Below are positions 57,390-64,000 of a stretch of 64,000 nt of DNA, piece by piece. The first letter of the stretch is position 1. Every line of letters starts with the position of its first letter. Origin of the DNA: Heterobasidion occidentale (Eukaryota > Basidiomycota > Agaricomycetes > Russulales > Bondarzewiaceae); contig JBCAQO010000002.1 of assembly GCA_039111635.1 (NCBI GenBank), positions 1,550,001-1,614,000 on the forward strand. The letters are read 5' to 3'. A model generated the notes under the pieces. That model saw nothing but the letters and a program-made list of their open reading frames with translations, was not told the DNA's origin and searched no databases. The position numbers and the translations under genes were made by a program.

Positions 57390-58386
57390 ACAAACTATGG
57401 CTTCCACCATTGCCTTCGTCGACCAGTCGGTGCAAACTGACGCCACACCATCCCCGTCTACAGAATCCGACGTATCCGAGGAAAGACCCCTCCCATGGAC
57501 GGCAGACGAGGAAGAAGCGCTCAGGCAAGTGGAAGAAGAGAAAGACAACGCTCGCAACATCGAAGTTGAAGTAAGGTGGCACCGCGATTATTATCTAGAC
57601 GAGGCCGGCAACTTATGGGAAAGGAGCGACCCGAATAGGCCAGACAGGAGTGATGGGTGGTCAGATACTGATTCGGAGTACGAACACGAGATGGACAGGC
57701 TTAGGATACTAGAGCAGAACGAGGAAGACGAGGAACGATTCCGGACCAACGAAGAAAGGAAACGACTCGAACAGCGTCCACCCACTCCATACCCATCCGC
57801 TAGCCGAGCACCCACCTCCCCTCCACCTCTATTCGACGAAGCTACCCCGGGAATCGTCCATTTGGAACCAGACACTTACCTCACTACCCCGGTCACGTAC
57901 TTATTAGGGCTACTTGCAGGAGACACCTCTCAGGAATTTATGTCAGGAGGATCCACAGCCGACATCATACAAGCACTCGACATCCTCCGAGAGGAACGAG
58001 CGTTCACAATGCACGCACAACGAGTGCTCCATACACGAGAAGAGGCACTCTCGGCCCGCATTCTAGCAGGAGAGCGACGCCTTATCGGATTAGCAGGACC
58101 GGTCCGTTACCAAGACGACGTATTCGACCCCGTGGAGTACTACATGCCGACCACGGCTGTAATCTCTCGAACCTCATCGTCCGCATCAAACGGATCACCG
58201 TACCGCCCCATGCCTGGGACGTTTCCAGTCCGAAGCCCTCGCCTCAATGAGGTCTACATATTTACCACACCTGAACAACCATTTGAACCCCTAGTAGGAT
58301 GGTTTGGAATGCGAAACCCGCCGGTTAGAGGGAGGATAGAGTCGGTTGAAGATGAGCAAGGAGAAGTCGAATCCACTGATAACTGA
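57376..58386 (+). CDS. Element C third ORF (336 aa), unknown function
   Basis: Intact frame beginning ATGTCAGACTCTGA, whose first 14 nt overlap the end of pol (pol TGA at 57,387-57,389) in a different frame. That arrangement suits termination-reinitiation or a separate mRNA. Residues 1-130 are very acidic (ESDVSEERPLPWTADEEEAL, DTDSEYEHEMDRLRILEQ). There follows a Pro/Ser linker (RPPTPYPSASRAPTSPPPLF), then a hydrophobic and helical part (TYLLGLLAGDTSQEFM; REERAFTMHAQRVLHTREEA; ARILAGERRLIGLAGPV), and an acidic C-terminus. No membrane helix or signal peptide is obvious, so it is not a typical envelope. No family recognised. Absence of stops over 1 kb argues that it is functional for the element. 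Confidence 0.8.
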   Translation: MSDSEQTMASTIAFVDQSVQTDATPSPSTESDVSEERPLPWTADEEEALRQVEEEKDNARNIEVEVRWHRDYYLDEAGNLWERSDPNRPDRSDGWSDTDSEYEHEMDRLRILEQNEEDEERFRTNEERKRLEQRPPTPYPSASRAPTSPPPLFDEATPGIVHLEPDTYLTTPVTYLLGLLAGDTSQEFMSGGSTADIIQALDILREERAFTMHAQRVLHTREEALSARILAGERRLIGLAGPVRYQDDVFDPVEYYMPTTAVISRTSSSASNGSPYRPMPGTFPVRSPRLNEVYIFTTPEQPFEPLVGWFGMRNPPVRGRIESVEDEQGEVESTDN

Positions 58387-58714
58387 AGGACTATCATCCG
58401 GTACGATGTAAAACTGCCAGGGTCTACGGCGGTTTGACTCTGCTGAACCGGTGACCACCGGCGCGATGAGAAGAGGGACTCGGCTTGACGACGCAGTACC
58501 CGCGCGCTTCTAGCTAGGTGGTATACCCTGACATCTGTACTCAAGGGCTATCGTGTCAGGGTGCGACAGGGGGCAGCGTGAATGAGTGCCCGCTTTGGTG
58601 ATACAGTTCAGTTTTGCATCTCTCAAATGCGCATTGCTTATGTTTTTCTTGGACAAAAAGTACGACTTACTATACTCTCCGTCTCCGGCGCTGACGGCCT
58701 AGAGGCGGGGGTAG
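58387..58714 (+). other. Element C 3' untranslated part and polypurine tract
   Basis: About 330 nt without a gene. It includes the imperfect inverted pair GAACCGGTGACCACCGGC near 58,444. The last bases before the 3' LTR read AGAGGCGGGGGTAG (58,701-58,714), the polypurine tract. Confidence 0.8.
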
Positions 58715-59034
58715 TGTTACAAACTCGTTTCTTTTCTTGTGTACTTGTACTTTCCCACCGTCCGAATAGGGATACATTGGACCCTTCTCAAGTCTATACC
58801 TTGCGTTCCTGCTCCATAGCTACTTGGTCCGTGCGTCTGTGTTCATGTATTTATAGCCTTGTGCGCAGTAGTAGAAGCCTTAGGCTATCCACCTTTGTCT
58901 AATCTACAGAACTACTGTCCGCAGTCTTCTGGGTTACTGTCATTGGTCTGATCAAGTCCACACATCAACACACCCTCGCCATCTCCCCTATTTTGTGGTT
59001 TAGGTTCTCTTGTCATTCACAGTCGTTCTTGACA
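58715..59034 (+). repeat. 3' LTR of element C (320 bp)
   Basis: TGTTACAAACTCG to CAGTCGTTCTTGACA, followed by the GACTC target duplication. About 98.4% identical to the 5' LTR by eye. Confidence 0.95.
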
Positions 59035-59039
59035 GACTC

Positions 59040-59285
59040 CTCCCAAAGTCATCTGTTGGACAGGAGAAGATTATCCAGTTCCTCCTCACCATCAAGAGGA
59101 CCTCAAAGATCATCTTCTCAACCTCTTTGAGGACAAGGCAGAAGGCGACCCCGAGTTCTTGGAAAGAGCCCAAAGACGATCAATCGTCTTCATTCATTGG
59201 AGTTTACGACTCTACGACTCAGTGGAGGTTTAGCCTAGGGATCCCCTTCATGCATTGGTGCACGTGATAGGTCTCCGACCTAACA
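59040..59285 (+). repeat. Family-D solo LTR, right part
   Basis: Completes the 844-bp D LTR: CTCCCAAAGTCATCTGTTGG to AGGTCTCCGACCTAACA, followed by ATGAT (59,286-59,290). Reverse complement of the D LTR at 60,345-60,590, with differences around the GTTTACGACTCTACGACTC segment. Confidence 0.93.
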
Positions 59286-59290
59286 ATGAT

Positions 59291-59808
59291 AGAGAGAAGC
59301 GCAGACGCAAGTTAAACCGATGTTTTTAATCAGATGTTCTATTGACAATCAAAGGTCTGGCCTAATGGCAAAGACTTATGATGTAACAGAGGTATGACTA
59401 GTACCAAAGGTCAAGAGTAAGAACAGGTGGGGGTAACAAAGGTGAACGAGCTGGCGAGACAGGTCTCTGGCTCATTCTATATATACGTAGTCTACTTTAG
59501 GGCATGACCTACAGAAGGTCTGTGCTTTTTAAGGTACCAAGGTAAATGATTTAACAGAAGCAAACAATCAACGAACAAACCATTGGGGCAGGGACAGGAA
59601 CCAGGAACAGGAACAGGGGCAGGAACCGTTCAGGTAACTGTGATGACATGATCGCTGATCAGGGGTAGAAGATAAGATAAGATAACTCAATGTCTGTTGG
59701 TGAAGTCAAGGGGTTGGTCACCAGGTATAGGTCATATCCGTTGGTCATAGACCACGTGTCATATGATCAGATGATCATATATCATGTGTTATGAGCCAGC
59801 TCTTAACA
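59291..59808 (-). repeat. Family-E solo LTR, right part
   Basis: Continues the E LTR (AGAGAGAAGCGCAGACGCAA to GAGCCAGCTCTTAACA) and is followed by AATGG (59,809-59,813), matching the left duplication at 50,378. It differs from the element B LTRs at several percent, so this copy is older than B. Confidence 0.93.
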
Positions 59809-59813
59809 AATGG

Positions 59814-60344
59814 CTTCTACATCACTAATGTCGCACCTAATGCTCTCCTTAGACTCTTTATGACCAGACTTCCACGTCCTATAGCTGATGTGGTTTCTAC
59901 CATTGTCAATGCCTTCTTTAGCATGGTCTTCAAACAGGCTGTGTGTATCAGGTGTGCCAGCACTTAAGGGCCATGGTACAAAATCCAACTCTACATTCCT
60001 CTCCTATGTCTGCACACAACTTGTCATTAGAAGAGTTATCCATCGGCACATCTGTATCATCGTCAATTGGGCTTCCCTCTAGCAACATATCACTTGCCAT
60101 TGCTGTGCCATGCACCTCTATGTCCTGGCCATACACTAACACATGCTTGTCTTAGTAGGATCACTCTGCCTTAACCTCCTTATTATCAATGAATGCTATG
60201 ATCCATGACCTACGTTCTTGCGCATTATAGTCAGGGCCTCTACTATCAGGAACCCTCAGCAAGGGTTCTTCTGTTCATATCTCACACTGGTCTAGAACTG
60301 ACCCTGTAGCCCATACAGCTTGTTGGGACAACAGCGGCACCACC
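59814..60344 (-). pseudogene. Unknown minus-strand ORF relic, 5' half
   Basis: The upstream half of the ORF split by the E LTR nest. Readable segments: EEPLLRVPDSRGPDYNAQER, RSWIIAFIDNKEVKAE, GTAMASDMLLEGSPIDDDTD, NSSNDKLCADIGEECRVGF and, after a shift, FEDHAKEGIDNGRNHISY. About four stops. Balanced composition suggests a once real protein. No family recognised. The 60,344 side is cut by the D LTR. Confidence 0.45.
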
Positions 60345-61188
60345 TGTTAGGTTGGAGACCTATCACGTGCACCGATGCACGAAGGGGATCCCTAAGCTAA
60401 ACTTCCACAGCGTCGTAGAGTCATAGACTCCAATGAATGGAGACAACCGATTGTCTTTGAGCTCTTTCGAGGAACTTGGGGTTGCTTTCTGCCTTGTCCT
60501 CAAAGAGGTTAAGAAGATGATCTTTGAGATCCTCTCGATGATGAGGAGGAACTGGATGATCTTCTCCTGTCCAACAGATGACACGAGGAGGTGTCCAACT
60601 GAGAACATGGAAGGTGGCGAGGCCGGTGTAGTAGTGGGTGAATAGAGAGAGAGAAGGGAAGTGAGACGAGTCCAGTGTGTCGTTAGACCATGTAAAGGAG
60701 TTTCAGATCTGACAGAGATCACGAAGTGTGGGCTAGGAAGGTAGCTAGACACCGGGTGCAGTGCAGAGATCAAATGTATTACAGGTGAACAAGCTGAGCT
60801 TCTTAGAAGCTCATCTCACCTATTTATACAAAGAAGTATCTAGGGCCGGATCGCAATCTGGTCTATGCACTTCTCAGGTACCAAAGTAAATGATCGAGAT
60901 CTGTAAGCAAAGATGCGTCATTGATCTAAGTATAGTACTAGATCACTAATGTCTGTCCACATCCATATCAAATGTCTAGCCACATCATGATCGATCAGGA
61001 ACCAGGAACAGGGCCAGGAACCAATGTCTATCCACATCAAGAACCAGGAACTGTAAGTAAGCGTTCATGCAGTTAGCATGTCAATGGAAATGAGTTATGG
61101 AGAACGGTCCAAGACTGTATCACATCTGAAGCACTTGACCAGCCTATCCACTCACGTGCAAAGCACGTGTTAGGACGCAGTCCTAACA
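60345..61188 (-). repeat. 3' LTR of a second family-D element (844 bp)
   Basis: Minus-strand orientation: begins at 61,188 with TGTTAGGACTGCGTCCTAAC and ends at 60,345 with AGGTCTCCAACCTAACA. It has the same length as the D solo LTR. A polypurine tract (AAAGAGGGGGTAG on the minus strand) lies directly at its upstream side (61,189-61,201), so it is a 3' LTR whose internal region extends to the right. TATA-like TTTGTATAAATAGG near 60,820 on the minus strand. Confidence 0.9.
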
Positions 61189-61495
61189 CTACCCCCTCTT
61201 TATACAAGCCTTCGGTGTTTGACAGGAGCACCAATGATGGGGGGTGGTTCCCTTGGGTGGGTTTTGTCGAAGGTGGGAATGATGCAGGCAGGGTATCCAG
61301 TCCAATTGGCGGTGTTGATCAGATGCTCCAACGCCTGCTTGTGATAACTGTATTCCTCAGCCGTGCGATCCATCTACAGACAAAATCGATGGAACTGCGT
61401 GCGATGCCTGTCATAGTTGTGTAGAAAGCTGCGCGCCATAATATCTGTTCTCTGTCTAATGCCTGTGATTGGACATCCCACGATGAGATGGCCGG
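61189..61495 (-). pseudogene. Family-D element: polypurine tract and C-terminus of its last ORF
   Basis: After AAAGAGGGGGTAG, the minus strand reads a frame ending ...PPPIIGAPVKHRRLV and a stop at about 61,198. Further upstream are FLHNYDRHRTQFHRFCL, a stop, MDRTAEEYSYHKQALEHLIN and TANWTGYPACIIPTFDK. The ORF ends directly at the polypurine tract, in the place of the third ORF of element C. It is cut at 61,495 by the F LTR. An overlapping 91-codon frame (61,594-61,319) crosses the F LTR border and is less likely. Confidence 0.55.
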
Positions 61496-62083
61496 TGTTA
61501 CGAACTGCTCGTTTGGTAACCCAAGAGTAACAGGTTCTTCCCTAGGTTGCACTATGGACTGAGTGGTGGACGAAGTCTCGACTGTATCGGGCAATGATAC
61601 AGGAGGGAATAATGATTGGCTCTAAGATGATAGGTATGTGGAGATACCTAAGAATGAAGAGAATAGACTGAAGACCCTCAGCCTATTCTATGGGCCTTAT
61701 ATACTGTATGGGGTATAGGGTAGGAGTCCGTGTGCTTCTCCGGGTTTCCATCCCAGGAGAGCTGTGGTCGCCGTCTCTCTCAGCCGGTGCCTACTCTTGT
61801 ACTTCTCCAGTCGCACTGATCCATCATGGTGCGACGAGGTGCTTACCCACAAGCCCTAAGCCCATGGCATGTGAATGCCTTTCTTATTACTGTGTGAACT
61901 CTGTGAGCCTCGTGTCCCTCCAATATAGCCTCTACGATGTCTTGAAGAACCATCGGTCTTGTCGGCTCCTAAGGACATGCCGAATACCTTGATGTACGCT
62001 CCGTAGTGGAGCCACCTAGCATGTGATGCTTGGACCATCGGTTAGACCGGCCGTGAAGGGCCCCAATTGGTCAAGTCATAACA
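61496..62083 (-). repeat. 3' LTR of family-F element (588 bp)
   Basis: Minus orientation: starts TGTTATGACTTGACC at 62,083 and ends CAGTTCGTAACA at 61,496. A TATATAAGG box lies near 61,695. A polypurine-like AAAGAGGGTAA precedes it on the minus strand (62,084-62,095), so the internal region is to the right and the 5' LTR lies outside the window. No 5-bp duplication can be tested here. Confidence 0.7.
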
Positions 62084-62094
62084 TTACCCTCTTT

Positions 62095-62470
62095 CTAGGT
62101 CCCAACTCCTGAGGGGACTACTCGCTTGAGCTTCATCGTCATTCCACATACAATTGCTTTCTGGCCGTTAAAATAGATTGGGATGCGTCTTCCCAATATG
62201 GCTTCATTTTCTGGGGCGAAGACCGACCTACGTCGTTTACAACGCCTAGGAGTTTTCCGTCTCCGTTGAGCTGTTTGATCCAGGCTTTGGCAATATCGCC
62301 ACAATATTGCGTCGCCCTCGGTGTTCTTCCTTCACCGTACGTTTTGTGTGAGTACACTCCTAGAGTCAATAGGCAGCTACTCGACCAGGGCTCCCTGGTA
62401 GGTTTGATGAGCCAGTATTTTCTCTGGCGACGATGCAGAAAGGTGTCGTGTGAATGATTATGAGATGAAA
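62095..62470 (-). CDS. Family-F element, C-terminus of last ORF
   Basis: One minus-strand frame is open from about 62,470 to 62,139 and reads HRRQRKYWLIKPTREPWSSS, HKTYGEGRTPRATQYCGDIA, KAWIKQLNGDGKLLGVVNDV and PYWEDASQSILTARKQL, then a stop about 45 nt before the polypurine tract. An overlapping frame ends even closer (62,095). By position it is the last ORF of element F. Function unknown; its true start is not seen. Confidence 0.4.
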
Positions 62471-62905
62471 TAGAAACGCGTCTGTGGATGGGTGTGTGTC
62501 GTGCTTCTTCAAAATGCCGAAGGCCATGCTTCAGTGTTTCCAGGATAGATCTTCATCTCCTTGATCTCCGGTATCGAGGGGGACTCCAGGTGTGTGGGTT
62601 GATCGCTTTACTAAGGCTTAGGCCCACCAACCTATCAAGAATAGACATTTTCTTGACTTGTTTTGAGTCCGGCAAGACCCCTTTGAAGATCCCTAACTCT
62701 GTCAGCCCCATACGGTGGCCCATCCTGGTTAGAGATTGAGTGTTCGTCCAGAGTTTGTTTTTCACAAGGGAGCGAGCATGTAGCAGCGCTCCGCGTATTG
62801 AACACGAGGTAAGGTCTTTGAAGAATAGACTTTGAACCCCATGGTCTCTTGAATAGACCATGGTATCCACCTTGACGGTAATTATGCGGGGTCAGCGTAA
62901 GGTAT
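62471..62905 (-). other. Family-F interior
   Basis: A 105-codon minus frame (62,870-62,553) with IRGALLHARSLVKNKLWTNT and GIFKGVLPDSKQVKKMSILD looks protein-like but has no known motif. The phrase GAATAGAC recurs at about 62,639, 62,823, 62,851 and 63,207, and ATGGTCT/AGACCAT forms a hairpin at about 62,840-62,860. Confidence 0.35.
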
Positions 62906-62912
62906 GTCCTGG

Positions 62913-63997
62913 TAGTTTAACGTCGTGCCGGACGTCCGTAGTTTTGCGTCTTTGCGGACGTCGGCTAGTTTATCCTTAAGTCATCGCAGACTGAGGCTAG
63001 TTTAAACCAAGGTCGTTGCGGACCTATCCATCTCCCAACGTAGGAGTACCTGTAAACAAGACAGCAGGCGTTTCTGCGCGCCGGAACATCCATCGGTGAT
63101 GCGCATAGGGCCGTAGACCAGTTCCTCCTTCTTGACAGGGTTCCCATTGAGGTAAGATGGTGACGGTTTATACTATATCAAACTGGATAACTTATAGAGT
63201 TGCGAGAATAGACTTTAAGGTCTATTTTGACACAACTCACATGGCCCTGTAGACAAAGGGCAGCTCAGTTTATCGTCATGAAGGACGGCAACTAGTTTAT
63301 AGTCATTGCGGACGTCTGCTATCGCCTGGCTTGAACCTCCCGAGCCTCGATAGATTTAATCCTCCGGGGTGAGGGTAGTTTAAGGTCATTTCGGACTATT
63401 GCAGCTGGAGGCGGTAATTCCAGCTCCAATATGATCCCTAGAATGAGGGATAATAGTTTATTGTCATTGCGGACTAGATCAACATCGTGGCATCAACAAT
63501 GATGTCAATCGACATCTCCTATGCCGAAAGGAGTGGTAGTTTAACGTCTTTGCGGACGCAGCAATGCCAAAACATATCTCATGTTTGGACACTGCTCACA
63601 ACCCTGTAATGAAAGGGTAATCCCAGTTTTAACGTCATGGAGGACGTCCGTAGTTTATAGTCTTTGCGGACGTAGCAAGCACGTGGCATGATCCCAGTTG
63701 CCTCTTGACTGGCCCTTGAAGCGGAATCCTTGCTTCGGACTTCAAGGGTAGAATGGGAGCGCCATGGAGTAGTCGCGGTCTTGTCGGATGACTGACAACC
63801 CGCTCCATGTCCCCAAACCCCTCGCACGGAATTGAACCATGTCGACCCCATATTCTTTTACTGTAGGGCGTATGGAATATGGAAGCGCCTCGACCTAGTC
63901 GGCAGGGTTCTGCAACAGTGGAGGCCCTCCTTTGCACCGTCCGCCAGAATACAACCACGCTCCAAGGGTCTTGGTAGCTTTAGCGTCGTTCCGGACG
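62913..63997. repeat. Irregular array of a 20-24 bp motif with adjacent hairpins
   Basis: About 12 copies of a motif near TAGTTTAANGTCNTTGCGGA, usually followed by CGT: 62,913, 62,939, 62,966 (weak), 62,998, 63,266, 63,293, 63,376, 63,454, 63,537, 63,624, 63,651 and 63,974. Spacing varies from 26 to about 300 bp. All are in the same orientation. Six copies (63,266, 63,376, 63,454, 63,537, 63,624, 63,974) follow, by 0-5 nt, a perfect 4-6 bp hairpin of unrelated sequence. The copies fall in different codon phases on the minus strand, so this is not a protein repeat. The array continues to the window edge. Confidence 0.85.
63403..63431 (+). other. 21-nt match to the conserved 18S rRNA 530-loop segment, inside a hairpin
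   Basis: 63,411-63,431 contains GCGGTAATTCCAGCTCCAAT plus A, identical to the near-universal small-subunit rRNA stretch. Flanking bases do not match rRNA. The same place forms a 7-bp hairpin (AGCTGGA 63,403-63,409, TCCAGCT 63,419-63,425). It lies between two copies of the motif array. It is not an rRNA gene. Confidence 0.6.
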
Positions 63998-64000
63998 GTA

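Larger units (their letters stand above)
51294..59034 (+). mobile_element. Full-length Ty3/Gypsy chromovirus element C (7,741 bp)
   Basis: Two 320-bp LTRs, target duplication GACTC on both sides (51,289-51,293 and 59,035-59,039), polypurine tract before the 3' LTR, and gag, protease, RT-RNase H-integrase-chromodomain and a third ORF on the plus strand. The LTRs differ at about five positions (1.6%). The main defects are one stop in protease, a frame break before RT and YMDN in place of YMDD. It is the youngest layer of the nest, inserted in a D solo LTR. Confidence 0.96.

Noticed and set aside
59803..59988. A separate 61-aa ORF at the E LTR border
   Set aside because: It runs into the LTR end and is one frame of the longer split ORF relic on the minus strand.
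60345..61188. D LTR as a solo LTR with CCACC/CTACC target duplication
   Set aside because: A polypurine tract lies exactly at the upstream border and a reading frame ends there, so it is better read as the 3' LTR of an element extending to the right; the near-duplication is probably chance.
63403..63431. An rRNA gene or rDNA insertion element
   Set aside because: Only 21 nt match, and the flanks on both sides are unrelated to rRNA.
62913..63997. CRISPR array
   Set aside because: Motif copies vary, spacing ranges from 26 to about 300 bp, there are no cas genes, and the context is eukaryotic transposons.

Overview
The window looks like a transposon-dominated stretch of an Agaricomycete (mushroom-forming basidiomycete) genome. 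The evidence is chromodomain-bearing Ty3/Gypsy elements, a fungal-type Helitron Rep/helicase with a 55-bp GT-AG intron, a second Helitron relic, a copia relic and a DIRS-like reverse transcriptase relic. I found no intact single-copy host gene, no functional tRNA or rRNA gene, and no CRISPR.

The DNA is a mosaic of ages, visible as CpG content. About 4-26.4 kb, 35.5-38.9 kb and 47.4-50.4 kb are AT-rich and nearly CpG-free, with coding relics riddled with TAG/TAA/TGA where Gln, Trp or Arg codons are expected. By contrast 26.4-35.5 kb, 38.9-47.4 kb, 50.4-59.8 kb and 60.3-64 kb keep CpG and are younger insertions.

Layout. 1-3.97 kb: copia relic on the minus strand, cut by the window edge. 4.17-12.78 kb: old Gypsy element A (minus), itself broken by a 1,221-bp insertion with a CATGC target duplication and by an 807-bp repeat with 15-bp inverted ends. 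12.8-13.6 kb: older family-D relic into which A probably inserted. 14-25.3 kb: old DNA with a decayed unknown ORF, two copies of a repeat containing a tRNA-like core, and a decayed plus-strand Helitron (Rep near 20.2-20.8 kb, PIF1-type helicase 23.1-25.3 kb). 25.8-26.44 kb: DIRS-like RT relic that resumes at 35.54 kb, split by Gypsy element B (26,444-35,535, minus), which has 832-bp LTRs and near-identical GGATA/GGATG target duplications. 38,881-47,399: an 8.5-kb Helitron (minus) with Rep, helicase and an upstream accessory gene. 50.4-59.8 kb: a three-level nest, namely an E-family solo LTR split by a D-family solo LTR, split by a full-length Gypsy element C (51,294-59,034). Each level has its own exact 5-bp target duplication (AATGG, ATGAT, GACTC). 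60.3-64 kb: 3' ends of two more minus-strand LTR elements (D and F), then an irregular array of about 12 copies of a 20-24 bp motif, half of them placed just after a short perfect hairpin.

How the parts fit. The Gypsy families share a plan: gag, protease, RT-RNaseH-integrase with a chromodomain (B and C), then an extra ORF between pol and the polypurine tract. That extra ORF is intact in C (336 aa, overlapping the end of pol by 14 nt) and decayed in B. The D and F 3' ends also carry reading frames ending close to their polypurine tracts. The points I would look at first are this third ORF, the hairpin-plus-motif array, the tRNA-core repeat family, and element B, whose LTRs are young although its ORFs are badly broken.
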